Source: Triops longicaudatus
Lineage: Eukaryota; Arthropoda; Branchiopoda; Notostraca; Triopsidae
Direction of reading: 5' to 3'
DNA: 64,000 nucleotides
NCBI GenBank assembly: GCA_022885665.1
Contig: JAGQDJ010000040.1
Location: 124,001-188,000 of the forward strand
The translations under genes were made by a program, and so were the position numbers. The notes under the pieces were generated by a model, which saw only the letters and a list, made by a program, of their open reading frames with translations, had not been told where the DNA came from and ran no database searches. Of the stretch, positions 46,101 to 59,813 are shown piece by piece; positions within the stretch are counted from its first letter, which is position 1, and each line of letters opens with the position of its first letter.

Positions 46101-49100
46101 CAAAAACCATAGTGAAACACGACGCTGAATAAGCTACTACGAACAAGCGTGCACGTATGTTCAGGCAATAAGAAATACACACAGTCCTGCTACAATATTT
46201 ACCGTATCTGTCTGACTGTTGACCCATGGTGACATCCAATTCGGGGTATCCTGTGGGATAAGGAACACTCTGTCGTCCTGGGAAAAAAAATGTACATCTT
46301 ATTTAACCCTCGTGTCTCATTTACAAATAATACCAGCGTGAAAATAACTTCAGTGTTTTTTGTACATCATTCAACATGTAAGATTCTTTTACTAATGAAT
46401 GCACAACTACACACCCCATTGTAGGCGAATAAAAATGTGTGATTTCGGCATGGTGACACTTTGATGGGCACAAAACCAAATTGCGCACAATTTCTTTTAG
46501 AGATTTCAAATGTTTTCAATAATTTCCTACTTATTTTTTAAAAAAAACTGTAAACTGAAATTTTGGCTAGTTTTCTCTCCTACGCAGGTAGTAAAGTAAC
46601 TTAGATTTGGAACTTAGCGTCGTGGCTGCCTACTCCTCACTGGCAATTCTTTTTTTACAACCTGGGCCTGATGCCAATGGTCACGGCATGCTTAAACCTA
46701 CAGTGATATACGCCCACAGTGGCTTCACCAAAATAGACTCGTTTTTCAACGTTCGTTCGTGAAATATCTTGGGCCCCTTGTTCCCTAGCAACAAATAATT
46801 CCAAATTCGTTCCCAATGACTCACTCCTTACGCTTTTCGCCGTGATATAACTGTCAAAGTTGAATAAACTCCCGAAAGATTGTTCAAATGTTGCCGTCCC
46901 TCAAAAAAACGTTCGAATTCGACAAGAAGTTAATTTACCTCGAGGTAAGGTCTGATGCGGAGGAGACTGCGAGCGTTCCGAAGGGGAAGGCGGGGTGGGT
47001 GGTCGGTCCGCATACATCATAGGCGGACCTGTCACGCCTCCAGGGCCTGGCCCAGCGTCCATGTAATGTCCCGGATGGTGTGGATGCGCTAAATCAGGAT
47101 AGTACAAGCCACCACTTTGGGAATGCGAACCAGGCCCCGGTCCTGTACCAGGCCCAGGTCCTCCGGGTCCCACGACGCCGTACTGGTCGTAATCCGCGTA
47201 GGTGCGATATTCTGGATAGCGTCTCGAGCCTGAATATTTCAAAGACGTTAGTTAATCCCTGATAACTTGATAACGTACCAAGGGCTTGCAATTGGTAAAT
47301 TACCTGCTTCAGATGCTGGGCTATGAGTTCGATATAGCGGCTCTTGCACACCGATATGCTCGTAATTGGCAGCAGCGTAGCGTGGGCCAGCGCCTGGTGC
47401 TGTTGTCACCCCGTACGGGTTGTAATCGAGTGGCTGGCCGTCCGGCCCGAGGTGTTGCACTTCCCGGATGACCTTTGTGACTTGGGTCACTTGTTGCGTG
47501 GTCAACTGTTGTTTAGAGCGGCCTAATAAAGTTGCATTAGCCGGAATGGGGCTTGGGGCAATCACCGGCTCCGAAATATGCACACCATTTGAACTGTAGT
47601 GGGCGTGTCCGTAATTGTCCGACTGCAAACTACAGAAAGTCCAACGCATAGATTAGTGCAATTACGGCATTAGCTGAGTTAATATAGAAAAAATAATTCA
47701 GATATTTTCCCTATTTGTCGCCTACGATATACTATTCGATGCTATATACCCTCCTCTTATGGACGACAAGGGAATTATGCATTAATGATACGGTATTAAT
47801 CTTTAAGGTTTCTCAAAAAATACCTGGTTAAAGTTTCCAAAAGTATTGTCTAGAATCAAATGGTTAAATCTTCCTGAAAAATACCCAAGAAAAGGATTCT
47901 TTCCATCAAAATTTCAACTTCGACATTTTTCTAAAAAAAGTTTTTAGTATTATTAATTAATATTTTTATTAATATTTATTTCGAAAATCGTATTTGAGTG
48001 ACAGCTAAAGAGCCAACGCTAATTTACTACATTTTTATGTAGTCAGTACAAAAAAAAACAGAGTTTCTACAGATGACGGTACATTTTCCATTAGCACAGT
48101 AACAAAGTCAGTTGATCAACTAACTTTGCCCCGATTAACATGAAATACTACGTTGAACCAAAACTCTTTTGCACGTGGTCTATAATTATTATCTTTTTTA
48201 AATTACGCGTTTTGTACTTGCTTTATCTCAAGTGTAACGAAATTAGTGCAAAAGTCCCACAGTAAATCACTGAACTATTATAAGGTCACAACACTAAACG
48301 AAAGCAGCAGCGTGTTGCAAACGAATTGTAATTAAAGTTTCTGTAGGCCTCAGGGAACCTGCCCTGCTAGAAAAGATCCTTTGCCACAAATCTATACTTC
48401 AAGCTCAAGCCTTAAACAAGGAGCTGTCCAACTTTATCAAGACTCGACAACACATTTCTGGGCGAACACTGATAAGCCAGGCTGCAAAAACTTTATGGAA
48501 AATCTTTAACCTCGCCTTGATAAGATTCACAACGATAAACCACCATACGGAAGGAAATCCTGTAACAGTCGCGCCTTACTTTCTCTAATGACAAACTATG
48601 GCGAAATTTTCCCCAAGCTAGCTTATTTCCCTCTCACTTCTCTTCATGTTACCCCGGGAAAAGTAGTACGGCGTTTATGTAAGCAATCTCTTCTTTTTCT
48701 CTCACTCATGCAGCAGCTTGCTCTAAACTTAGAAATATTAATTTAAAAACTCGCAACAAAGAGTAAAACATAACGATCCTCATATCCGTGCAATCAATAA
48801 ACTCTTAACTCCCTGGCCTTCGCGAAAGTACGGCAAAAAATGGAGAAGCAGTTCATGACGTCAAGCCGTTTCCTTGCCAAAATTACTTGACGCCCTCTTG
48901 AGAATAATAAACTGTACACTTTGACTTACTTGTACGGCAGATCACGCCCATTTTCTCCGTAAGTTCGCCTACAACGATAAAAGGAACAAACATTAGGTTG
49001 AAATCCGAATTGTCAGTGTAGCAGCCATATCAAAGAACACCACAACTTTGAGTTAATTAACCTAGGGCCCAACATTTCTAGTGGCCCTTTCTGAAAGATA

Positions 49101-50087
49101 AAAACGCATAGAAATTTCCCAACCTTTTCTTAGCAAAAGACACAGTCTTTAAAAAGGGAAATCCATAAAGCCTTAGAAGAATCACTCATGCATGACACAC
49201 AGGCAGATTGTCGTACATGTCCAAGAATGACGTGTTAATCACCTTAATTATGTGCCATAAGGACTCTGACAGTAAATAAAAGGAAAAGTAGCATATAAAC
49301 TGGGTGAGTAAGGTAATATTTTGTTTTCCATGCGGTTAAAGTCGTTCCTAACATTTCGTTTACCTGGTTAATGTGTGAGTAACGGTATGGGTGTGCTCTC
49401 GGGTACTTTGGTCCACGTGCCGGGATATAACGCTAAAAAATACATCCAAAACCGGGAGGAAAAGGTAATTCAAGCAGGTTCCAAAGCTTTTTTTGTCTAA
49501 CAGTTCGTAAGAGTACGCAGCCACCTTTCTTATTTTTTAAATGGAAACAGAAGCTGACTACTTTACGCACAGCAAAGTTTACGACCATCACAGAAAATTG
49601 ACTGATCCAAACGTGACACTTTTATGAATAAAAGAACTACAGTGGGGCGTTTGTCAGCGGATGCGTAACGAGCTAGAGAATCCTTCGTTATATAGCCGGA
49701 AAATGTGCATAGCAGGACATGCGTTAATTACAGTTTCCGGATTCTCCGCGGGCTTTTGTTATGCGAATAAGGAAGGGTTTTTTGTCCCAACCCTTTTGAG
49801 CGTAAAACAGATAACAAAAATCCACGCCAACAGACGTCACACCAAGCTACCGGCATGCAAGATTCCACAAATTTTTGCATTTCCCCCCTCCGAACGAACC
49901 GCATTTTGCCCATACCAAGCTTAAGACCTTTCCACGTGCGTCTCAACAATTTGACATCACACACAAGAAAGAAAATAGCTAAAATAACAAAACTTAAAAA
50001 GCATGAAGAGAAAATGTCAGAAAACATCTCGAACACGGCAAAGAAGACAACAAAATATTACATATATGGATCTCCAGTTCCGGCCAT
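43114..50087 (-). CDS. p120ctn: p120 / delta-catenin family armadillo protein
   Basis: Exons in transcript order: 50087-50062 (tentative), 49432-49364, 48968-48930, 47629-47304, 47229-46939, 46277-46203, 46075-45782, 45686-45467, 45371-45218, 45146-45007, 44916-44487, 44418-44021, 43964-43571, 43496-43404, 43299-43114; 1,044 residues. The N-terminal half is Tyr/Pro/Gly-rich and disordered. The armadillo region starts at RWRDPDLHEVIAFLQNPNS and includes NAAAYLQHLCY, RNACGALRNLSYGR, VLWNLSSCE, IPHSGWDR, VCVLRNLSY, ALRNLALDQRNKELIGKYA; a lysine-rich insertion (GGGRKKKDGQDKG) interrupts it, as in p120. The C-terminus is DSWV, a class PDZ ligand typical of delta-catenin, ARVCF and p0071. It binds the juxtamembrane tail of classical cadherins and stabilises junctions. 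The first exon (MAGTGDPY) was chosen because it is the first upstream ATG with a phase-matching donor; all other exons are secure. Confidence 0.92.
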
Positions 50088-53000
50088 GATTCTTCCTGGT
50101 CGCTTGACGTCTGGAGTGTTTAACTCGTAACTTCTTTATCCCTTTTTTGTTGTCTTGGTTTACGGATAATTTTTACAGTTGGGAAGACAAACTGTCACGG
50201 AACACAAATTAAACTATCACGCGTGGGAGGAACATGGCACCTCGACCTAAACAAGGGTAATAAACATGACAAATTTAGCGACTTGTTCGTACAACAAGGG
50301 TCAATTAACACTACACTTTCAGCGTACTACACCATTTAAGCGCTCGCTCACGTACACACATAAAATACATAATTCGCCCAAATTTTTCCCTCCTGCCATC
50401 CTTGCCAAATGATTTACTAAATTGACGGCGGCTCTCATTCGCTGAGCGGTTTCTCCCCAACAACACATTTTTGGCACGCAAACGTTGTTCTTGCAGTCGC
50501 TTATGACCAATCTGTCTAAAAAGGCCTAACTCCCTTACTTAAATGAAATAACCGGGTAGTTTATAGCCTTATTGTGCGACCATCAATCAAAATAGATTTA
50601 ACATTTTTGAAATATAGCAAGACAAATTAATTTTTTGCCTTAACACGCAAACTTAATTGTTATCTATTTTTCGCATAAAGGAGTACGCGTTTTCGCTTGG
50701 ACCATACGCAAAATCGCCCGGAATCCTCCTAGGGAATTGTTTTCTATCGATTTTCTCGTCATGACGCAAGTAACGCCAAGCAGTATTTAAGAATTCAATA
50801 AGCTCCGCCTTCTTGGTCCAAAAATGTAAATAACCCGCTCTTTCGTCTTGCGTTTTTCTCTTTCCATGTCTCAAGTCTCTTCTTTGTGATGCAAAAAAGA
50901 CGCAACGCAATGCAAGACTAAGGGTGTCGCCGACACTTAACAATATTACATACTAAAAGCGCGTGCCAAGCATAAATAATGGACTCAATTTCACTTTAAT
51001 AGCTCTCTGACATAAGCCCAAGGGGTAAAAGGCCTCCCGCTAGGACCAGGTGGAACATGTCTACCATCCGCGAAATCCAACCTTTTTTCCAAGACAGAAA
51101 AAGCCTGCCGCCTAGGTCGCTGGTCAGTTTCGATACCGCAACTATTGATTCCTTACTTTCCGTTTCCTTACAACTTGTAACCTTGATCAGCCCAAACACT
51201 TACTCCACAGGACTTTTTCAGTGTCAAAAATTCGTTTCAGCTCATGAAGTTCGCCTAACTTGTCTGTGCTTGTGCACTTTGAAAGGACCTTTGATTCGCC
51301 TTTGAAGCGCGACTTCACGTCACAAAAACGCTAATTCTATCACCTCCGACAAACTTCGCGTCTGCTTTCTGCTAGCTTGCTCTTAGGATTGACAGAGAAA
51401 TCGAAAAAAAAAGTTATTCTTTTTAGAGGTCAATATCGAACGTTTTCCTCCTAATTTCTCTGGTGTTAACTGCGCTAACGAGATCGATCATTAGCGTCTT
51501 TTTAATTGCTACACGCTTCCTACCTTCGTTTTTGGAGCTACTTTGCCACGACTCATTTACGTCAACCATTAAAAAATAACTACAAAATATTTTTAAAAAA
51601 TGCGAAAAAGGAGCTTGGGGTCTGCACTGACTCCAGGTTCTCTTTTTGGGTGTCTATTTTGCCTGCATCGATCAAGGACGAAGTAAAAACAAGTGTCAGC
51701 GAAAATAAGCCCTGACAGCAGCCCAAGATCACCCAGCAACAAAAACAAGACTGAGCTAATCCTCCCCACCCACAAGAAACATACACACACACTCCCGTGA
51801 AAAGCAACCGGAGACGGCTCCACACCCAAGCAAAAGAGATTAGCTGCGACAGCTAATAAATGAAAAGCTTCAAGTATTTCTTTCACTTTGCTAGCGATTC
51901 CCTTTGAAGTGTACCATATTTTTACCTAGATTCCAAGCGTATTATTTTAACATTATTGATTCACATGTGTTTCCTTTAAGATCTATTATTTTTTCTTTTA
52001 AATGGTAGTGCAGGCTCAGCACTGTTACTAGGCCATATTTTTTGTATACGTACGGTTTGGAAGAAATAAAAAAAAACATATTTTCCCTATACATTTTATT
52101 CTTGCATCTAATGTAATATGTATACTGATATTCGTAATACTTACTATTCTCTATCGACAGAAAGAAATTATTTTCAGTTTCACTTTCCCAATGTACCTTC
52201 TTTATACTTAGAGAACGGTATAAGCAGAACTCCGTGATGTTATACACTACACGAATTTTTTTCTAGGTTATGCTGTGTTCACACCAACATACATTTTCTT
52301 TTCTGAATGAAAAACGTCAAATAAATAAATAAAAACTGGATTTACCGTAAACAAATCAGTTAAAAATCTATTTCTAAAGTGGATGCATGTAGACGTCTCG
52401 ATGCCTGTCGGGCTGGATTTTCGTCACAATAACTGCCCAAGCGTATAGGTTGTAACTTGAAGAGGAATTCGCCCTCTTTTATAATAAACACCCCACTTAC
52501 CGCACACACGCATACACATACCTTACAGTCCTTAACCCTTAATGAGCGCATAGGGGGGCGAATTGAATAGGCTTGCGGATGAGTCACACAGCGCAATATA
52601 CCGAAATATCGACAAGATTATGGCCCAAACTTTTCAAAGAGGGGCTTTCCCCCTAAAACCCTGGGCCCCAAATCCTTAATTTTCCATAAAACTTGTCCGA
52701 CGTTAAGGCAGCTGCGGGAAAAGAATCGATAAAAGTAATGTAGCTTGGTTTTTCTTCCGAGCTGTTCGAGTCGGGGTAAAAGGAGACCAAATTGGGATAC
52801 ATTCCAAGATTCGGTCACTCAAATAATCTCCCAAGATGGACACCCGCTTCATCTTCGATAGATGCGATCCTGCCAGTTACATCACTCTTGTCTGAATTTG
52901 GATTCATTAAGAGCAGAAAAAAAAGGGGAAGATCCGGGGATGAGACCGGTGAAGAGGGTTCGGTTTATCTTGAACTCCGGTGATCGATCCCCCTTAAAAA

Positions 53001-56000
53001 AGCTACTTTGGAAAGTCGGTTCCAAAGGAAGGTTGACACGTTTGTACCTCATCGAGCAAGGGAATAATATTTTGCTTAGGTTAGCAAACGTGTGAGAAGA
53101 AACCTGGCCGTAAAGCGCGGTAACAGGTTCATGCTCTCGCTATCGATCTGAAACCAAGTCGGGAGAGGAGAAAAAGACACGAGCGGCGCTTCCTTCCTTT
53201 CTCTTGAGTACTTTTTTCTTTTTACTTGCTCTCGAGCGTATTAACCTGGCAGGAGTGTAAACAGACTCGGCTTCTAGGCAAGGTGCTCCAAAACGAAACC
53301 ACTAGGTGAAATACAAAGCCTAGTGTTCTTCTATGATGCGTACGATGATCGATCTTCACTTCCTGAAGCTGTTTCCCGATATTCCAACATCAGTCTTCGG
53401 ACATTCGAACATTCAAATGGCTATTTTCTCCTCAAGAAATACATAGGCTTCACACATGTGAGTCAGGAACTTGGATCAGATATCTACATGTCACACTAAA
53501 ATCTGTACCTCACAGCGAGGAAAAATGCTAGACTTGCCGAGATAAAAACACTTAACAAAGGAAATAAGGTTATACAAACCTGAAAATAAAAATTGGTGAA
53601 GGATAGATATGTATTCGAAATTTACCAGTAAAAGGGAAATATCCAACTCAAGATGCGTGTCAGAGGAATGCTTAGATTTCAATTCGGAATCCACGCCTGG
53701 TGTAGCAGAGACTTAAGCCTTGAGACGTAGGGTTTGACGTCTGGCTCATGTCAAATTTCCATCTGGAGAACACGACGCGCTGTCGTTAAGAAAACCAGCC
53801 ACCCAACTGAATGCACTTCAATAACTTGGATTCCAGCTCAGCTCTTAACGCTGTTTTCAGCAAATCAAGAAGCAAAACAAGAAATCGGTGCTTCTTCAGA
53901 TAACTGTACAGGCTGACCTAGACGAAGCTGGCCTTAGGCAAAATAACCTGCCTCTTTCTTATGATGCACAACAGGAATCAACTATTTAATGCAAGAAACA
54001 CTTATTAAACACTCAGAATTAGGGAACTCCAAAGGTAACACAGATAATAGCAGTAACGCACTTCACTAGAAGCGAGTGTTCGCTAGCAATGTCATTAATT
54101 TTTGAGGTGACAAGACCTTAGCGCTCGACAGGACGCTTCCCTTCCCGAAATGGATTTCCAGCGTTGCCGTATTTACGTGTAATGGAATTCATATAAAATA
54201 TTTTTCAATTTGCAAATTGGTTCCCTTTATTTATTATTATTTAAAATTAATTAATAAACAGTAATAAAGTCGATATTGGTTAATAAATTGTATATACCCG
54301 GCAACTCGGTGCCAAATGAGTAACAAACACGCCCATTTGCATTGATCAACAAAGGCCATGTGTTCTTGTTTCGTTGTCTATTGATCAGAGACCACCGGAA
54401 AGTGTCTTTGTTTTGTTATAAAATTATCTCTTTAAGTTCGAATAAGAAAAGACTTAAAATTCATATATATAGTTTGAAATTTAAATCCTATATTACACAA
54501 ATTTTATGTAATTGCTTCGTTCCTATTTAACCACGAAACCCAAGTGACACGTGGACAGAAGCGAGGTTGAATAAGTCCGCACAATTTTCTTTAATTTCAT
54601 ACTTTGTTAGGTACTTTTGTATGTTACCCCCTCAATTTGATTGTTTCATAAATCATTCCATTGGATAAAAACTTTGCTAAACTTCTTTGCTAAAATTCTG
54701 GAACTAATTCTAGGTAGTCGATCCCCGCTCTACGAGTTACAGCGATGAAGTCTTAAGTACATAACCTGCTTTGCGTAACATTACAATTTGTAGGTACTCA
54801 AACTTACCGACTGAGAAGGCCGCTGCCCAGAAGAGGCTTTTTTTCTGGCGACCCATGCAGCATATATTGCAGTCCGCCTCTCGTTGAGTTCATAATTTTC
54901 CGGGTCTTATGTCATTGTAATGTGTTATTATATAATGACATTTATCCTTGTTTCACTTTATCAGTCTAGAAATTTTTACTGTAGTTGAGAAAGAAAACAG
55001 TTGATTGTGTGTGTGTCGTTTCTGTTTCCGTTTTGTGATGTGTACCCTTAAATTTATCCATGTAACTTGTAAAAGCGTACTAACATAACTAATCCGCATT
55101 AACAGGAATGCTAAGGTTATGTGCCATGTACCGTCGCCACAACATTAACGCATGTTAAGACAAATTGATAATTTGTTTCATTTACATAGATGTTTGGTCG
55201 GAACATGTGAATTTCATCATAGTAGCTGGTGCTTAATCATGATCGTACTTTACTTGAGCAAAAAATTTTACCGTATTTCTACCCAAGTTACTTTGCAGTA
55301 GTTTAAAAAAAGATTAACCTTCTTATAACAGCCCCGTTACATTTTTTTATCCACGGTATGTTCTGCATCAAGCAGTTTAAAGGGCAATATACATCAAAAA
55401 CACATATTGAGACTTTTATAGATTCTTATTGTATAGTTTATTCTAAGAACAGATGATTTTGTTTCATTTTTTTCTGACCAGCCGCTCCAGAACTATTCCT
55501 TGTGAAGTTTCCGCTGCTCAAACGTGACGTCATGAGAGGGGATAAAATCACGCGACTTCGAGACATTACGTGGTCTCATAGAACCAATAGAAACTGTTAT
55601 TTATGTGCCCCGTGACCGCGCTGGACCAATCGCAAAAATACCCGATTCGAGTGTTCGATTTCTTGTTTCTTGAATATCTTCCTTTATATTGATAAAAAGA
55701 ACATATATCTGGAACCTAGATTTCTTGCTCTTTTTGGAAGACAATTTTTTTTTGGGGTAGGGGTTTGAGGTGACCATTGCACTTTAGGGCTGCTGACAAT
55801 TTGCGATAGAGTTGGAATGAAACCTTTACTAACCTCTGAAGTATCCCGTCGGGGTTAATCGTGTATTTTGCTTTTCAAGATACACTGACATGCAAGAAAC
55901 AAATATTTAATTATTGTTATGTAACTTTTAAACGCGATATGTTAATACTTCTTACGTCTAACGTATAGTGGTTTAAACGTATTGAGTTACATTTACTACT

Positions 56001-56282
56001 TGGCATTTTACTCTTTGTAGAAAGAAAAATTAAAACACTTGATTGAAATAATTCAGCCTCTTTGGGATTAGTCTGAATTGTGCTGGCAATACGATTAATA
56101 CAAGACAATTAGAGCGTCATGCATTTTACGAAATTGATCTGAATTTATCCGAGTCTTTCTCGGGTATTGCATTTTAATTTATCTGTGGATCACGTTTTAA
56201 TGCAAGAGCAGTATAAGACAATAATGTGTTATTATATGATCTCTTAAAGTGCGTACTGTCAAAGCTGTCTTATCCTGGAGGA
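50088..56282. other. Long noncoding stretch upstream of the catenin start
   Basis: About 6.2 kb without a supported gene. It probably holds catenin 5' UTR exons and promoter, since the catenin ATG exon has no promoter motifs close by, and the 3' flank of the ionotropic receptor. AT-rich tracts occur at 52040-52350 and 54180-54540. A CRE/CCAAT cluster near 55.5 kb is listed separately. A minus-strand frame near 52530-52596 has a donor-like GTATGT but no established partner. Confidence 0.4.
55525..55630. promoter_or_regulatory. Full CRE (TGACGTCA) with two CCAAT boxes
   Basis: A palindromic TGACGTCA at 55525-55532 is followed by CCAAT at about 55583-55588 and again at about 55625-55630. The surrounding bases are relatively GC-rich. 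This is a CREB/NF-Y-type promoter arrangement, but no start codon is adjacent. It may be a distal catenin promoter (minus) or that of a noncoding transcript. Confidence 0.4.
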
Positions 56283-59220
56283 TTACAAAAGCTTAGCGAA
56301 GAGCAGTTCAGAGACCAAGCAGAAAATGGCAATGATAGTGCCAATAAAGTATACGAGGAAAGCGCCGAGTAGGTCGAGCAACGACAGTCTTTGCATTTTT
56401 GTTTGCGTACGAGGGTTCTGGACTGTAATACAAGGTGATTTCACCTTTATGTCGTTCGCAAATTTGGCAGTGAACCCTGAACTAGCCATTCTCCCAAGTC
56501 TTCAGAAAAACGTTACTTCTCTCGTAATTTCTTGTAAAGTTACCTCTCCGAAAGGGCAGGCCAGTAGATACTTCCTTTTTGTACGTGAAAAGACGTCAGG
56601 AGACCGAAAAACCTTTCTTTGCCGATCGACATGCGGCAAGTTCCTGACTTGTCATAGTCGTCCTTTATAGCCTTCGCCAAGGACGAATCACTCTACGATT
56701 TTGTAATGTTACTATTTAAGCATAGAAAGGATTTAAACATAAAATGGTTTACCGCAAAGAGAACGTTTGAGCCCGCCAAAACTCTGTTCACGCCTTCAGG
56801 CAAGCCGGAAACGAGACTGTCTGGGTTTTCGCGTAGACGATTGCCTAATATTTTGTAGGCACCGGCTTCAGCCGACTGTAGACACAAAAATCGTATCATA
56901 CATAACATTATTTAAGTCCTTAAGACACCTTGAGCAATTCTTCTTGCGCTAGTCCTCGTATGATGGCAAGCTTGACGGGATTTTTGAGAGCCAGTTCTTC
57001 CACGGAATCAACGATAGGCTTGTATGACGGTACACTTAGGTACGAGACCATGGTTGAACTGTACGAGTTAATGATGATCACAGTCGTCAAGAACCAGCTT
57101 CCTATTAACAACCGTCGAGAGCTATTTCCTGCTTGTGACATTTGTCTTGAGTCACTTCCTAACAGTAAGATCAGAAACGCCAAGTCGCGTAATTATCCCA
57201 AGACTTGGTGGGATTTCTCTTACCTTGTCCGCAGAAAACCGCGAAGAGGTGTATTAAAATATCCCCCAGGAAAGCGGGACCTAGTTGTGAACTCTGAATT
57301 GCACTCGTTAGCCAAACTAGTATTCCAATTATAATCATGGAAATAATGGTTGCAATCCAGACCTTCATAAAAAGAATGGGTATATGAAAAAGTTAAAGAT
57401 TTAGCGATTGGCTTATTTAGGTCAGCACATTTGTTTAAGATGGAAACCGCGAAAAAGTATTACTTCAGACTCGAAGGAAGAGAACGTGGCCCAGGTTTGG
57501 GTTTCTTTACGGGGTGCGGGTATCAGCATCGACGTCCAAGTATCTGCCATAGGGAACACGAAGTCTACGCCTTGATAACGCTCATACGAATAAGAGGCCG
57601 CTGCGATGCTTATATCCGCTTCCTACATTTTTTGAGGTTAAAACTAGACCTGGTGTCAAACAATCTGAAATTATTGGTACAGTACCTTACGTGCAACAAC
57701 TCCCAAAGCACCATTGTAGTAGCTTTTATTTACCTTGCTACCGAAAGTATTCTCAGGGGCTGCCATGCAAGTGTAGCTGAGGAAGATTAAAAATTAAGTT
57801 TTTGCTCATTTTTATAAAGCACAGTTTACCTGAATTTGTCTTTCTCTGCTGCCATGCTCAGAGCTTCCGCGGTTGCACCTTCACATCTTATTATGTTGCC
57901 TTCCTTATTTCTGATGATTCTCATACCCGGTAAGAACTTTAAGAAAGTGTCTGCTATTTACAAAAAGTATGCGCATTTAATGAAAAATCGTGTATCCTTA
58001 CGTCGATGCTAACTACTCGTAGGAGCTTCTCCTCGATCATCTTTCGGCTGAATTCCTCGGCACTGACCAGTGTGCTTCGCGGTAGCTGACGTTGACCCAG
58101 CCGGCATTCCTTGTCATTCCAACGTGTTGTACCATGTGTGATGGATAAATGGGAGGTTTTGTCGAGCATTCGAATTTTGACTTCACTAAGCCAATGGTGG
58201 ATCCCACTTTGGAAGCAATGCGGCATCGTCTTTAAAGGTTAAAAAGAATTAGAGCAAGAATAAAAAAAAACTCCATTAAAAAATCGGAGTAATAACGAAC
58301 GTGTTAAATTTCACTCTGTGAGCTATCGTGTACCGAAGATGATACAACGTACTTTGATCAGATCTGATCTGATAATTATCTTCATGGCATTGTTAATCTT
58401 ATTTTTATTTTTTAGTTTCTTTTTTGTATTTTTTTTAATTGCCTTTCAAGTTTTCCGGCGTTGGGTTCAATCCTGCATTAAGAGGGTTCCGACTATAAAT
58501 AAGAAGCTGGCTTGAAAGCTATAACGAACGAGATGCATATAATTTGCGACGTGCAAATTCTCGCAGTAGAAAGTTGGTTGAATTTACTATGCTACATCTG
58601 GGTTTGATTTTGTAAAAATAAATTCGTATGAGTAAGGCCGTTCATGCTTGTGATCGTACATTGAATTTACATTTATGCGGAAAAATCTAAAAGTTTTCAT
58701 AATCATAGTTGAAAAAATTATAACTCTATTGTAGTTTAATTACTTTTGCCTTACTTTAGCCCAGATTAAAGGCACGGTGCTTTCGTAACCACAATCTTCG
58801 AGATCCAGTCTTAACGAAGGCAAATTATCGGTGCTTCTTGCTATGTAGGTGTCAAGTTTTCTTCCGTTGCTGCAGCGGGCAATACTCAAATAGCCAACGC
58901 AGTTTTTTACACTCCTTTTGGGAACTACTGCAGGTTATTTATCATTTATGGAAAACCAAAACACTTCTTACCTGTCTTTTTAAAATAAAAAAAGCCAGAT
59001 TTCAAAGGCAAGGTAAATTCTATTTGACGAAAAGTTTCGGCTAATGTTGCCTTCCACTCAGAGCTCAGTTCTTTCAGAGAGTCATCGTGCAAAATTCCTT
59101 GGAAACAACCATACAGCAGAACATAATTTGAAACAAATCTTGATATAGTCTACCTATTTGAGTGTCGGACAGGACAAATGTCCACAAACTTAAAGCGTGT
59201 AAAACCTTGCTCCACACCAT
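56283..59220 (-). CDS. Ionotropic receptor (variant ionotropic glutamate receptor)
   Basis: Twelve exons in transcript order: 59220-59154, 59097-58972, 58927-58755, 58229-58002, 57936-57830, 57776-57734, 57622-57464, 57362-57224, 57158-56929, 56875-56753, 56692-56544, 56481-56283; 580 residues, complete. A signal peptide (MVWSKVLHALSLWTFVL..) leads into a short N-terminal domain of about 170 residues, not the 400-residue ATD of synaptic iGluRs. S1 begins LRVVSID and keeps the ligand-carboxylate Arg (ADISIAAASYSYER, Arg263). M1 is at about 304-321, the pore loop at ILIHLFAVFCGQG, M3 at about 369-390 (INSYSSTMVSYLSVP, the SYTANLAAF counterpart), and M4 at about 553-574 just before the stop. It is likely a cation channel subunit in chemosensory neurons. 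The subfamily cannot be assigned by eye. Confidence 0.88.
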
Positions 59221-59813
59221 TACGATGCTTTCTTAGCTGGCCTAGTGAAGAGAGACACCGAGAGATAATACCATTTATATATACAGTATTAGTCGTAAAG
59301 ATATGTGGTGTGTGCGTTCGCGCAACCATTAATGGGAATGATTTATTAATTTCTTTCGCATAAAGGTTATTCATAAGGCTCGTGTAAAGTATATAGGCTT
59401 GTAATAGGCACTCGCCTATCTAGTTAAGCTTGCATAACGTATATAATTTATATTTCTTATCAAGTTTCCGGAATCGGGCTCCCATTCTTTATGCATTGTT
59501 TTCGAGTTCCATAAAAGGCGGGTTAAATGTCAGGCTATGAAATTTTTCTCGCCAGCTGGCACTACTAGGCAACCTTACGATTTAAATTTCCAAACAAACG
59601 TACAGTGGCAAAGTCCCTGCGAGCAACTGGTTGTAGGAAATTGCGTATAAATGGTAAGATGGGAAGAAAACATTTCATGTACCAGCTTTTGAAGCCTAAT
59701 GCTGCAGTGTTCCGTATAAATCTATTCCGAGTTATCATTCTATTTACTTTGGTATTTTTTCTAGTAAATTCGTTGAGGATCTTGCGCGACTTATCGAAGA
59801 TTGATGCAAAAGT
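59221..59813. promoter_or_regulatory. Divergent promoter region, ionotropic receptor (-) and zinc-finger gene (+)
   Basis: A 593-bp gap separates the opposed start codons. A 79-codon frame (59605-59844, +) overlaps the zinc-finger start in another frame and is probably not translated. TATA-like AT-rich words occur (e.g. near 59275 and 59440) but none is convincing. Confidence 0.4.

Noticed and set aside
52360..52596. 78-codon minus frame with a GTATGT donor-like site, considered as a catenin 5' exon
   Set aside because: The acceptor phase of the first secure coding exon is met more simply by the ATG exon at 50062-50087; at best this is untranslated leader.
58318..58515. Plus-strand GGTTCAATCC resembling a tRNA B box, with a hydrophobic 65-codon frame
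   Set aside because: No A box or cloverleaf can be drawn upstream, and the region is an intron of the ionotropic receptor.
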